Source: Clostridium sp.
GTDB taxonomy: Bacteria; Bacillota_A; Clostridia; Lachnospirales; Lachnospiraceae
Length of the DNA stretch: 31,724 bases
NCBI GenBank assembly: GCA_023666975.1
Contig: JAMPAW010000002.1
Location: 44,819 to 76,542, forward strand
Direction of reading: 5' to 3'
The notes under the pieces are model-generated. The model ran no database searches. It saw only the letters and a program-made list of their open reading frames with translations, and was not told where the DNA came from. The position numbers and the translations under genes were made by a program. Below are positions 16,683 to 25,010 of this stretch, one piece after another. Numbering within the stretch: the first letter of the stretch is position 1; every line of letters begins with the position of its first letter.

Positions 16683-17744
16683 TCATTGGATAATCTTAAA
16701 GATATCCTGGAACATCACAACAACCATTAACCCTAAAAGCAGCATAAAACCAATGGTGTTCACTAATGCCTCCTTGTCTGCCGGCATTCTTTTTCTGAAA
16801 AATGCCTCCACAAGCAAAAGCAATGTTCTGCCTCCGTCTAAAGCCGGAAACGGCAGCAGATTCATCACGCCCAGATTCGCACTGAGCATAATACAGAAAT
16901 TCACCATATTGAGCAGCACATTGATAAACGCAAGCGATGAGTCCCCTTCCGCACTTTCTTTCGCCTCATTTATCGTATCATTCATCATCGAGACAATTCC
17001 CACGGGGCCGGAAAGATTGTCAAGGCTAAGTTTGCCGCCAATCAGATAATTGAGGCTGAGAAATGTTGTTTTGATATAATACCGAAGCTCCAGCGCACTA
17101 TATTTCAACACAGAGCCTACACCGGCCTTTTCCCGGTTACCGGCATAAATCCCCATTAAATATCCTCTGTCCGTCTGCATAGGCGTAAATTGATAAGTCA
17201 ACTCTTCACCGTCCCGTTCTACGGTAAGCGTGATATCCTCACCAGTCTGATTAAACTGGGTATATACGAGTATTTCCCGGTAATTATAAACCTTATGTCC
17301 ATTATAGGCAGTAATGATATCGCCCTCTTCAATTCCGGCTTCCTTAGCCGGGCTGTTGTCGGAAAAGTCAGCGATTTGAGGTAAATCATATCCACAGGCA
17401 GCAATTAAAACAATGGACAGCAAAAATGCCAGAATAAAATTAAACAGCGGTCCTGCCACCACAACAGAAATTCGCGCCCAAACCGGCTTTGTGCTGAAAG
17501 AATGTTCATCTTGCACATCTTCATCCTCGCCCAGCATCATGCAATATCCACCCATCGGAATCAACTTAAGGGAATATTTTGTTTCCTTTTTTTGAAAAGA
17601 AAACAAAGTCGGTCCCATACCCACGGCAAACTCATTTACATAGATTCCATTCTTTTTTGCCAACAAAAAATGGCCAAACTCGTGAAAGAAAATAATCGCA
17701 CTGAATACCAGCAGTGCAATAACCACATTAATAACTGTATTCAT
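16683..17744 (-). CDS. rseP: Site-2 intramembrane metalloprotease RseP
   Basis: A membrane zinc protease that cuts membrane-embedded substrates such as anti-sigma factors and signal-peptide remnants. The zinc motif HEFGH lies at 21-25 in the first membrane helix. A PDZ domain follows at about 120-195 (AGIEEGDIITAYNGHKV). The third zinc ligand is in NLLPFPALDGGR near 300, and a last helix ends the protein. At 353 residues it fits the single-PDZ gram-positive form (RasP). The start at 17744 overlaps the dxr stop as ATGA and has AGGTGG at 5 bases; an ATG three codons earlier leaves no room for a binding site. The ECF sigma/anti-sigma pair in this window is one possible client, by inference only. 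Confidence 0.96.
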   Translation of the reverse strand: MNTVINVVIALLVFSAIIFFHEFGHFLLAKKNGIYVNEFAVGMGPTLFSFQKKETKYSLKLIPMGGYCMMLGEDEDVQDEHSFSTKPVWARISVVVAGPLFNFILAFLLSIVLIAACGYDLPQIADFSDNSPAKEAGIEEGDIITAYNGHKVYNYREILVYTQFNQTGEDITLTVERDGEELTYQFTPMQTDRGYLMGIYAGNREKAGVGSVLKYSALELRYYIKTTFLSLNYLIGGKLSLDNLSGPVGIVSMMNDTINEAKESAEGDSSLAFINVLLNMVNFCIMLSANLGVMNLLPFPALDGGRTLLLLVEAFFRKRMPADKEALVNTIGFMLLLGLMVVVMFQDIFKIIQ

Positions 17745-18895
17745 GACATCCACCTGCTCTCAATTGTTTCATATACCCAGCGTTCCGTCTCTAAAATATC
17801 CTCGACTGTCGGATTTTTAATTAACCGATGACGGTCCATACACATTCGTATCATTTCATAGATTTCCAAGAATCGTATCTTTTTATTCAAAAATTTTGAT
17901 ACGGCCAGTTCGTTGGCTGCATTTAGCACCGTTGGCATGCTTCCGCCGGTTTCCACAGCCTCATAAGCATATTTTAATCCCAAAAAAGTATCCATATCCG
18001 GTTTTTGGAAGGTAATCTCCGTAAGCTTAGAAAAATCCAGACGCTTCCCGTCGAGATACACTCTTTCCGGATAATAAAGCGCATATTGAATTGGCAGCCG
18101 CATATCCGGTGTTCCAAGCTGCGCCATTACCGCTCCGTCTTCAAATTCCACCATAGAATGGATAATACTTTGTGGCTGCACGACAACCTCAATTTGTGAC
18201 GGTGCCACATCGAAAAGCCATTTCGCCTCTATGACTTCCAATCCCTTATTGACCATGGTTGCCGAGTCAATGGTAATTTTTCTGCCCATGGACCAGTTTG
18301 GGTGGTTTAATGCCATTTCCAATGTCACCAGTTCCAATTCATTCCTTGTCATCCCTCTGAACGGTCCTCCTGAAGCCGTCAAAAGAATTTTATGGATATC
18401 GTTCTTGGTTTCTCCATTCAGGCATTGAAAAATTGCCGAATGTTCACTGTCAACAGGAAGGATAGCCACTCCCTTCTCTGCTGCCAACGGCATAATAATA
18501 TGACCTGCGGTAACCAGTGTTTCCTTATTGGCAATCCCAATATCCTTGCCTGCATTAATCGCGGCAATGGTAGGTTTAATGCCAATCATTCCCACAACCG
18601 CCGTAATCAAAATGTCAGAGTCCTCAATCGTCGCAGCCTCCAGCAGACCGTCCATACCGGAAACCACTTTACAGGCCGGTTCAACATCTGCAATCGCCAG
18701 CCTTAATGCCTCTGCATTGGACTTACTCCAGACCGCCGCCAGTTGAGGGTGAAACTCGCGGATTTGCTCCTCCAGCAATGTAATATTACTTCCAGCCGAT
18801 ATGGCAGTCAGCGTTAAATTCTCATTATGCCTGATTACGTCTAAGGTCTGCGTGCCTATCGAACCCGTAGACCCTAAAATGGCTACATTTTTCAC
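17741..18895 (-). CDS. dxr: 1-deoxy-D-xylulose 5-phosphate reductoisomerase
   Basis: Converts DXP to MEP with NADPH, the committed step of the MEP pathway. The NADPH-binding loop GSTGSIGTQTLDVI starts at residue 8. The metal and substrate region has PVDSEHSAIFQCL and TASGGPF. The helical C-terminal domain includes NAANELAVSKFL. At 384 residues the length is normal. Translation begins at GTG (18895) behind a strong AGGAGGAAGG. It lies 12 bases after cdsA and overlaps rseP by four bases, so it is a mid-operon gene. Confidence 0.98.
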   Translation of the reverse strand: MKNVAILGSTGSIGTQTLDVIRHNENLTLTAISAGSNITLLEEQIREFHPQLAAVWSKSNAEALRLAIADVEPACKVVSGMDGLLEAATIEDSDILITAVVGMIGIKPTIAAINAGKDIGIANKETLVTAGHIIMPLAAEKGVAILPVDSEHSAIFQCLNGETKNDIHKILLTASGGPFRGMTRNELELVTLEMALNHPNWSMGRKITIDSATMVNKGLEVIEAKWLFDVAPSQIEVVVQPQSIIHSMVEFEDGAVMAQLGTPDMRLPIQYALYYPERVYLDGKRLDFSKLTEITFQKPDMDTFLGLKYAYEAVETGGSMPTVLNAANELAVSKFLNKKIRFLEIYEMIRMCMDRHRLIKNPTVEDILETERWVYETIESRWMS

Positions 18896-18907
18896 TTTAC
18901 CTTCCTC

Positions 18908-19702
18908 CTACACCACATTAAACAAGACCACCAGATAATAGGTGATTGGCGCAGTAAACAGTACACTGTCAATACGGTCTACCATACCGCCATGCCCCGG
19001 AATCAAATGGCTGTAATCCTTAATTTCGTTGTCTCTTTTTACTGCGGAAGCAGCCAGATCACCAATTACGGCCGGGATAGCACCAACCGCTGCAATAATT
19101 GCACAGGATAAACTGGAAAGAGATATCCATTGATGAAATACAACAGCAAAGAAATATCCCAAAAGCCCTGCCCCGGCAACTCCGCCGATAAAACCTTCTA
19201 CACTTTTATTCGGACTTACCTTCGGAGAAAATTTATGCTTTCCGATTGCACTGCCGACAAAATAAGCAAAAATATCATTTCCCCAGCTGGAAATCAAGAT
19301 GAAAATACATAAAAGCATTCCAGAGTCCAACGCCCTTAAGCGGAATACATATGATAATAATATAGTAACGTATATAAATCCAAAATAGGACTTTGCCGCA
19401 TGATGATCCTTATACTGAGGAAAACAGATGACATAGATAGATAAAGTCACTAACAACAGCAAAATGATAAAAGGAAACAAAAACTGACTCTGGTCTAAGT
19501 AAAGCATGACATAGATGCCCACGGTACCCAGATAATTCAAAACCGCAAAAGGTGACTTTTCCAGAGAATAGACATTCATAAACTCATACATCGCAGCCAG
19601 CGATATTGCCGTTAACAGCAGGGCCGTCACCGCACCTCCTGCCAAAAAAATAATCAATGTCGTAAGCCCGACAAAAAAGCCCCCAATAAACCTGTCTTTC
19701 AT
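18908..19702 (-). CDS. cdsA: Phosphatidate cytidylyltransferase
   Basis: Makes CDP-diacylglycerol from phosphatidic acid and CTP at the cytoplasmic membrane, for phospholipid synthesis. The 264 residues form about seven to eight hydrophobic helices. The family signature is clear near the C-terminus: SAVKRDNEIKDYSHLIPGHG, then GMVDRIDS. SPNKSVEGFIGG is also typical. The gene begins 6 bases after the uppS stop, the usual bacterial neighbour order. The GGGG tract overlapping the end of uppS may serve as its ribosome binding site. Confidence 0.97.
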   Translation of the reverse strand: MKDRFIGGFFVGLTTLIIFLAGGAVTALLLTAISLAAMYEFMNVYSLEKSPFAVLNYLGTVGIYVMLYLDQSQFLFPFIILLLLVTLSIYVICFPQYKDHHAAKSYFGFIYVTILLSYVFRLRALDSGMLLCIFILISSWGNDIFAYFVGSAIGKHKFSPKVSPNKSVEGFIGGVAGAGLLGYFFAVVFHQWISLSSLSCAIIAAVGAIPAVIGDLAASAVKRDNEIKDYSHLIPGHGGMVDRIDSVLFTAPITYYLVVLFNVV

Positions 19703-19708
19703 ATGCGA

Positions 19709-20461
19709 TTATACCCCGCCAAACCGACGTTCCCTTCCGTTATAATATCGAACTGCTTTAAGCAAATCTTCCTTCGTAAAATCCGGCCATAAAACATCTG
19801 TAAAATAAAATTCCGTATAGGCAAGCTGCCAGGGCAGGAAATTGGATAACCGCTCTTCCCCACTGGTACGAATCAGCAAATCCGGGTCAGGTAAGCCGGC
19901 AGTATCTAAATGTGCACTAATCATATCCTCTGTAATATCCTGCGGTTTGATTACTCCCTCCGCAGCTTCTCTTGCAATTTCTATCACTGCACGGCGGATT
20001 TCATCTCTCCCGCCATAGTTAATTCCGATGGTAAACTTAAGACCCGTGGCATTCCGGGTGGCTTTTTCTAATTCATCAATCTTTTTCACCAATTTGTCAT
20101 TCAATCCCGTTTTATCACCGATGACACGCACCTGCATATTATTTTTGGTCGAACGCTCAATACAGTCAATCAGATATTTTGCCAATAGCTTCATCAAAGC
20201 ATCTACCTCGTCTGCTGAACGTTTCCAGTTTTCCGTGGAAAAGGCATATACGGTTATATACTCTATTCCCATATTATAGCCATCTTCAATAATCTGTTCC
20301 ACCGTCTTTGAACCCTGGACGTGACCGTAATTACGTGGCATATTCCGTTTCTTGGCCCATCTGCCATTTCCGTCCAAAATAATCGCAACATGCTTTGGTA
20401 CTTTGAGATTTTCTTCCCTAATCGCCTTTAAGATATTTTCCAAACCTGCCTCCGAATCCAT
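19709..20461 (-). CDS. uppS: Undecaprenyl diphosphate synthase
   Basis: Cis-prenyltransferase that extends farnesyl diphosphate with isopentenyl units to C55-PP, the lipid carrier for peptidoglycan. The phosphate-binding motif HVAIILDGNGRWA is at about 24-36. The family signature RTSGEERLSNFLPWQLAYTE and the following FTDVLWPDF are intact. At 250 residues the length is normal. GTGGAG precedes the ATG at 7 bases. The substrate comes from the MEP pathway (dxr and ispG are encoded in the same block), and the next gene cdsA uses a neighbouring lipid precursor pool. Confidence 0.98.
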   Translation of the reverse strand: MDSEAGLENILKAIREENLKVPKHVAIILDGNGRWAKKRNMPRNYGHVQGSKTVEQIIEDGYNMGIEYITVYAFSTENWKRSADEVDALMKLLAKYLIDCIERSTKNNMQVRVIGDKTGLNDKLVKKIDELEKATRNATGLKFTIGINYGGRDEIRRAVIEIAREAAEGVIKPQDITEDMISAHLDTAGLPDPDLLIRTSGEERLSNFLPWQLAYTEFYFTDVLWPDFTKEDLLKAVRYYNGRERRFGGV

Positions 20462-20501
20462 CTGTTACTCCACTTTTGCGGGTAAATTGCGCTACCAAAA
20501 A

Positions 20502-21047
20502 CTATACCGTCATAATCTCTTTTGTCTTTCCCTCAATCAGCGCCTCAATGCTGTCCACGTATTTATCTGTCATCTTTTGAATCTTATCCTCATAATCCTT
20601 TTGCTCATCTTCGGATATCTCATTGCTCTTTAGCTTTTTCTTGAAGGAATCATTGGCATCCCTGCGGACATTGCGAACTGCCACTTTGGCATTCTCTCCC
20701 TTTTTCTTGATGTCCTTTGATAACTCCTTACGGCGATCCTCCGTAAGCTCCGGAAAATTCAATATAATCGACTTGCCGTCATTGTTCGGCGTAAGCCCCA
20801 AATCCGAGCACAAAATTGCCTTTTCAATCTCTTTTAACAGGGAGTTTTCCCAAGGCGTGATAATAATCGTCCTCGCCTCCGGAACACTGACATTTCCCAC
20901 CTGCTGTATCGGCGTCGGAGTACCGTAATACTCTACTTTAATTTTATTCAAAATATTCGGGTTGGCACGACCTGCACGAATATTGGCGTATTCTCCCTCC
21001 AAATTATCCACAGATTTCTGCATCTTTTCCTCAAACTCTTTCAACAT
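20502..21047 (-). CDS. frr: Ribosome recycling factor
   Basis: Splits post-termination ribosomes together with EF-G. The 181-residue, two-domain protein shows the hallmark NIRAGRANPNILNKI at about 22-36, the beta domain (YYGTPTPIQQVGNVSVPEART, IITPWE), and a long C-terminal helical arm (KKKGENAKVAVRNVRRDAND). The ATG follows AGGAGG at good spacing. It lies 20 bases after pyrH, the conserved order in many bacteria. Confidence 0.98.
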   Translation of the reverse strand: MLKEFEEKMQKSVDNLEGEYANIRAGRANPNILNKIKVEYYGTPTPIQQVGNVSVPEARTIIITPWENSLLKEIEKAILCSDLGLTPNNDGKSIILNFPELTEDRRKELSKDIKKKGENAKVAVRNVRRDANDSFKKKLKSNEISEDEQKDYEDKIQKMTDKYVDSIEALIEGKTKEIMTV

Positions 21048-21067
21048 AACCGTTTCCTCCTAATTTA

Positions 21068-21769
21068 CTATGCGTCAATGTACGTACCATTAAAGCTGCC
21101 GCTGACCGCCTTAATTATGCTATCCTCTTCATTCAGGCCAAACAACATCATCGGCATATGATTTTCCATGGCAAGCACAGCCGATGCCAAATCGACTACG
21201 CCCAATTGCCGGTCTACAATCTCTTTCATTTGCATCGTATCATATTTCCGTGCGTTCGGGTTTGTCTTCGGGTCACTGTCATACACACCGTCAATCGCCT
21301 TGCCGGACAGTACCACATCTGCCTCAATCTCTACCGCCATCAATACGGTTGACATATCCGTCGAAAAATACGGATGCCCTGTTCCGCCTGCGAAAAACAC
21401 TACCTCAGAGCGTTCCAAGGCATTCACAGCTTCATCTTTATTAAATAACTCCGTCATCGTTCCACAGATAAACGGTGACATAATTTTGGTCTTAAGACCA
21501 AACCGCCGGAACACGTCAGCAGTATAAATGCAGTTCATCACGGTTGCCAGCATACCTATCTGGTCCGCCTTAACTCTGTCCATATTCTCGGAGGTTCTTC
21601 CCCGCCAGAAGTTGCCGCCGCCTATCACTATAGCGACCTCCTTACCGGAACCGACAATCTCCTTTACCTGACGGGCAACCTCTAATACTGTATCCTCATC
21701 AAAACCCTGATGTTTATCCCCGGCTAAGGCCTCTCCGCTTAACTTTAACAAAATACGCTTTATTTCCAT
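21068..21769 (-). CDS. pyrH: Uridylate kinase (UMP kinase)
   Basis: Phosphorylates UMP to UDP with ATP. It belongs to the amino-acid kinase fold: KRILLKLSGEALAG at the N-terminus, VIGGGNFWRGR near 46, VVFFAGGTGHPYFSTDM near 120, and a DGVYDSDPKTNPNA ATP-binding loop near 160. At 233 residues it matches the bacterial hexameric enzyme. The start is preceded by GGGAGCGC. The spacer to the upstream bactofilin gene is only 34 bases, so pyrH is probably read from a promoter before that gene. Confidence 0.98.
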   Translation of the reverse strand: MEIKRILLKLSGEALAGDKHQGFDEDTVLEVARQVKEIVGSGKEVAIVIGGGNFWRGRTSENMDRVKADQIGMLATVMNCIYTADVFRRFGLKTKIMSPFICGTMTELFNKDEAVNALERSEVVFFAGGTGHPYFSTDMSTVLMAVEIEADVVLSGKAIDGVYDSDPKTNPNARKYDTMQMKEIVDRQLGVVDLASAVLAMENHMPMMLFGLNEEDSIIKAVSGSFNGTYIDA

Positions 21770-21803
21770 GATTTATGCGCTCCCTAATGCAAATTTCTCT
21801 CCA

Positions 21804-23837
21804 TTATGCGAAATAGCTCTTGACATCAATATCAGAATAACTCTGCGAACAAAATCCTTCGATTACCGCACCATTATTAATCTGAACAGAACGGGATTTG
21901 ATGTTACCCATGATCACTGCGGTAGAATCCACAATAACCGGTCCCTTTACATCAATCTCACCATTTACTGCACCTGCAATGACAGCTGATTCTCCTTCAA
22001 TGCTTCCCACAATGATGGAGCCTACACCGACCTTGACACTGCCATAGGACTTAATGTCACCTTCAATCTTGGCACTGTTAGCATATAACTCACCGGCCAT
22101 AATGTTACCGGTTACTGAACCGCCTACAACAACCTTTCCCTTACAGGTGATATTGCCTTCTATACTGCCGATAATATCAATGGAACCATCAGTATCTAAA
22201 TCACCCCGTATCGTAGTTCCCTCGGTAATATAGGTTGTAGAATCGTCAGCATCCTCCGGATTAAATGCAGGCATCTCTTTCTTAGCTTCTACTTTTTCTT
22301 CCTCCACAGGGCTGATTGATATAATATCCTTTTCTTTTTCTTCACTCATTTTATTTACCTCCAATGTCTCTTTTCTTTTTTCTTTTTCCGTTTTGTTCTT
22401 CTCTACCATATCCATAGTCTCCGACAACGTTTCCATCGCACTATCCGCCTTTTCCCCGGTTTGCCTGTCTGCAGCGGACGGCTCTTTTGCCGGCACCTTC
22501 TCCGGTTCTGGTAGTGTTTCAAGTACCTCATTCGTTTCAGCTTCCGGTAATGTCACCGGTGCCTCGGCCTTCGCTTCGGCTTCCGGTAGTGTTACAGGTG
22601 CCTCGGCCTTCGTTTCAGCTTCCGGTAGTGTCTCGATTGCCTCAGCCTTTGTATCGGCATCCGGTAAGGCTTCGGATACCTCCGCTTTCGTCTCCGCTTC
22701 CGGTAAGGCTTCGATTGCCTCAGCCTTCGTCTCTGCTTCCTCAATAAGCTCTTCCGCTTTTGCGGATTGAAGGACATCTGATTCCTCCTGAATTTTCTGT
22801 TTTTCTTCTTCCGCCTTCTGCTGTTTATCTGCAGTCTGTCTGTCTGCAAGTTCGGCAGTCAATCTGGCAATCTCCTGCTCCATTGCCAGCTCCTCCGAAA
22901 TCTTTTCCGTTTCTTTGGCCGGTTCTTCGTCCAACTGCTCTGTCATTACGGTATCTTGGCTCTGCCCTGTTGTCAGTTCATTAAGCATAGCCTCCAAATC
23001 CATCTGTTCCGACGAAGTGTCATCGACCACAGGCTCTTCTTCCGGCTCCGGCATCTCTTCTGGCTGGAACTCTTCCTCATCATCAGCATTGTCACTCTCT
23101 AATTGTTCCAACAGGCTTTCTGCAGACGGTGTATCTGTTTGAACTGCCGCACTATCCAACTGGTTAAGCAAATCTCCGGCAGACAATTCCTCCTCTTCTT
23201 CAATCTCCATACTTTCATCGAATTGGTCTGACAAATCTTCGGCAGATACCTCCTCTTCCTCGGCAGCCTCCTCCAAATCGCTGCCATCCAGCTGGTTAAG
23301 CAAATCTTCAACCGACATTTGTTCCTCTTCCTGAATCATTTCTTCAGGTTCAGGGATATCCGTATATGCCTCATCTGTTATGTCCTGTTTTTCGGATAGC
23401 TGGCTCAAAAGTTCCTCCACAGACATATCCATCGTATTTACTTCCATATCGTCCTGCAACAGAGATTCCGAATCGTCACTGTACAATTCGTTGTCCAACA
23501 TATCGTCAATCTGTTCCAGCATATCCTCCGGCGCAAGATCAAAATCCTCTTCTTCCGCTGAATCCTCATAAACCGGTTCCGCCTGCGGAAGTTCTTTCGT
23601 GGCTTTTGGTGGTTTTGCCTTCTGACCTTCTTTTTTCTCCTTTTTGCTAAGAGGGTTCTTCTTTTCCTTAACCGGTTTTTCCTTCTTTTCTTTTGCGGAT
23701 GCTTTCCGAGATGCCTTCTCCTCTTGCGGTGAATCCTCTTCCAGTATCTCCTCTTCGTCATACATCTCGTTTCCATCTGGCATTAATTCATTCATTGCCT
23801 GAGTGAAATCCGATTTAAAATCTTTGAAAAAACTCAT
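21804..23837 (-). CDS. Bactofilin-domain protein with long acidic repeat region
   Basis: A 677-residue protein. The last roughly 145 residues are a bactofilin (polymer-forming cytoskeletal) beta-helix, visible as short repeating turns: GTTIRGDLDTDGSIDIIGSIEGNI, GKVVVGGSVTGNI, AKIEGDIKSYGSV. Bactofilins form filaments at the membrane that organise cell-wall growth. The first roughly 530 residues are predicted to be disordered. They contain a Lys-rich stretch (about 40-80), five to six spaced copies of a SVEDLLNQL-like motif (about 95-270), and 13-residue ETKAEAxxxLPEA repeats (about 370-445). Bactofilins are usually 100-220 residues, so the extension is unusual. The start at 23837 follows GGAGG at 5 bases. 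A second strong start lies inside at 22349. It sits between a small membrane protein and pyrH. Confidence 0.85.
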   Translation of the reverse strand: MSFFKDFKSDFTQAMNELMPDGNEMYDEEEILEEDSPQEEKASRKASAKEKKEKPVKEKKNPLSKKEKKEGQKAKPPKATKELPQAEPVYEDSAEEEDFDLAPEDMLEQIDDMLDNELYSDDSESLLQDDMEVNTMDMSVEELLSQLSEKQDITDEAYTDIPEPEEMIQEEEQMSVEDLLNQLDGSDLEEAAEEEEVSAEDLSDQFDESMEIEEEEELSAGDLLNQLDSAAVQTDTPSAESLLEQLESDNADDEEEFQPEEMPEPEEEPVVDDTSSEQMDLEAMLNELTTGQSQDTVMTEQLDEEPAKETEKISEELAMEQEIARLTAELADRQTADKQQKAEEEKQKIQEESDVLQSAKAEELIEEAETKAEAIEALPEAETKAEVSEALPDADTKAEAIETLPEAETKAEAPVTLPEAEAKAEAPVTLPEAETNEVLETLPEPEKVPAKEPSAADRQTGEKADSAMETLSETMDMVEKNKTEKEKRKETLEVNKMSEEKEKDIISISPVEEEKVEAKKEMPAFNPEDADDSTTYITEGTTIRGDLDTDGSIDIIGSIEGNITCKGKVVVGGSVTGNIMAGELYANSAKIEGDIKSYGSVKVGVGSIIVGSIEGESAVIAGAVNGEIDVKGPVIVDSTAVIMGNIKSRSVQINNGAVIEGFCSQSYSDIDVKSYFA
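22347..22362 (-). promoter_or_regulatory. Internal ribosome binding site and ATG within the bactofilin gene
   Basis: GGAGG at 22358-22362 is 8 bases before an in-frame ATG at 22347-22349 (MSEEKEKD). It would yield a separate 181-residue bactofilin with a normal short tail. It could be a real second start or a relic of a gene fusion. Confidence 0.55.
22503..22733 (-). repeat. 39-bp tandem repeats coding ETKAEAxxxLPEA
   Basis: Five full 13-codon units and a shortened sixth. Encoded variants end in ALPEA, ALPDA, TLPEA, TLPEA, TLPEA and TLPEP. The repeats sit in the acidic linker of the bactofilin-domain protein. Copy number is likely to vary between strains. Confidence 0.8.
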
Positions 23838-23899
23838 TTCTGCCTCCATTACTCTTATTCGATAAATCTGACGCCCGCATTACCGAATATTCATTATCT

Positions 23900-24121
23900 T
23901 TACATATACTCTTGTGCAAAGGATACGGGAACCTCTGAATACAATTTATCAATCTGATTCTCCAAACGCAATACTTTAAATACCAAAAATACATTCAGAA
24001 TCACAGATGTAAACAGTAAGATGATTGCACCAGCCACAATAAGGGACTTCATTCGGTTGACCCTTTTCCGCTTTGCTGCCATTTTACCTGTTGCATCTTT
24101 TTTCTTATTATTCGCCGGCAT
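23900..24121 (-). CDS. Small single-pass membrane protein with short coiled coil
   Basis: A 73-residue protein with a very basic cytoplasmic N-terminus (KKKDATGKMAAKRKRVNRMK), one membrane helix at about 26-48 (SLIVAGAIILLFTSVILNVFLVF), then a short heptad-like stretch (LRLENQIDKLY). The topology resembles FtsL/DivIC-type division proteins, but it is too short to assign. AAAGGAAATGAATT precedes the ATG. It is the first gene after its own promoter, 62 bases before the bactofilin gene, so the two are probably co-transcribed. I infer a possible anchor for the bactofilin; nothing in the sequence proves it. Confidence 0.7.
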   Translation of the reverse strand: MPANNKKKDATGKMAAKRKRVNRMKSLIVAGAIILLFTSVILNVFLVFKVLRLENQIDKLYSEVPVSFAQEYM

Positions 24122-24181
24122 AATTCATTTCCTTTCTTCTATCGTTCCCTTTTGTTCAGAATCTTTACACGGTTAGAAATC

Positions 24182-24190
24182 ATTATAACA
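24182..24190 (-). promoter_or_regulatory. Extended -10 promoter for the bactofilin operon
   Basis: On the minus strand TGTTATAAT is a perfect extended -10, about 60 bases before the small membrane protein start. The -35 (TTTCAT, 17 bases up) is weak, as is common with an extended -10. It probably drives the small protein, the bactofilin gene and, by read-through, pyrH and beyond. Confidence 0.65.
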
Positions 24191-24247
24191 CAACATATAC
24201 CAAAATGAAACAGAAAAAAGATTTTTTTCCAACAATAAAGATAAGCC

Positions 24248-24988
24248 TTACTCGCCCATCCGGTTAATCTGTGTTGCAATATAGCCGGCACCATAGCCAT
24301 TATCAATATTGACCACTGCTACGCCGTTTGCACAGGAATTGATCATGGTCAGCAATGCGGATAAACCGTGCATGCTTGCCCCATAACCAACAGATGTAGG
24401 CACTGCGATTACCGGTCTGCTCACCAGACCGCCAATCACACTAGCAAGCGCTCCTTCCATACCAGCTACCGCCACCACGCAATTTGCCTGCTGTAACGCC
24501 TCCATCTGCGCAAGGAGCCGGTGAATACCGCTGACCCCTACGTCATAGATACGCTCAACATTGGCACCAAAATACTCTGCCGTCTGCGCAGCCTCTTCCG
24601 CCACGGGAATGTCCGCCGTTCCTGCACTGCACACAACGATTTTTCCACTTTTTTTCTTATCTTTTTTCTCCAACTTCAATATACAGGAAACTTCATCATA
24701 GACAATTTCCGGCAGTGCTTCCCGTACCAGCCCATACTGATGTCTGTCTGCCCTGGTTCCAAACACCTCCCCGTTTTGTTCATACAATCGCCGATATATG
24801 GATATTAAATATTCATCTGGCTTGCCGCTGCAAAACACCACCTCCGGAAAACCGGACCGGACTTCCCGATGAAAATCCAGCTTGGCATAGCCCAATTCCT
24901 CAAAAGGCTGTCTCTTGAGATACTTTTCAGCCTCCTCAACGGATATTTCCCCGCTCTTCACCTGTTCCAACATTTTTTTGATTTCCAT
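24248..24988 (-). CDS. larB: Pyridinium-3,5-biscarboxylic acid mononucleotide synthase LarB
   Basis: First enzyme of the nickel-pincer nucleotide cofactor pathway. LarB carboxylates the pyridinium ring of nicotinate adenine dinucleotide and releases AMP. The 246-residue length is normal. The C-terminal PurE-like domain shows VCSAGTADIPVAEEA, GVSGIHRL, VVAVAGMEGALASVIGGL, and PTSVGYGASMHGLSALL. The N-terminus has the EEAEKYLKR helix. The start at 24988 follows CCGGAGGGG at 7 bases. It lies 22 bases after the transporter ATPase gene, so metal import and nickel-cofactor synthesis are linked. LarC, LarE and LarA are not in the window. Confidence 0.92.
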   Translation of the reverse strand: MEIKKMLEQVKSGEISVEEAEKYLKRQPFEELGYAKLDFHREVRSGFPEVVFCSGKPDEYLISIYRRLYEQNGEVFGTRADRHQYGLVREALPEIVYDEVSCILKLEKKDKKKSGKIVVCSAGTADIPVAEEAAQTAEYFGANVERIYDVGVSGIHRLLAQMEALQQANCVVAVAGMEGALASVIGGLVSRPVIAVPTSVGYGASMHGLSALLTMINSCANGVAVVNIDNGYGAGYIATQINRMGE

Positions 24989-25010
24989 ATCTTGCCCCTC
25001 CGGCTCCAAA

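Noticed and set aside
22503..22733. CRISPR-like array
   Set aside because: The 39-bp units are contiguous coding repeats in frame with no spacers.
22393..23142. Ser/Pro-rich plus-strand frames opposite the bactofilin gene
   Set aside because: They are shadows of the acidic repeat codons; the minus strand has the binding sites, the domain and the codon pattern.
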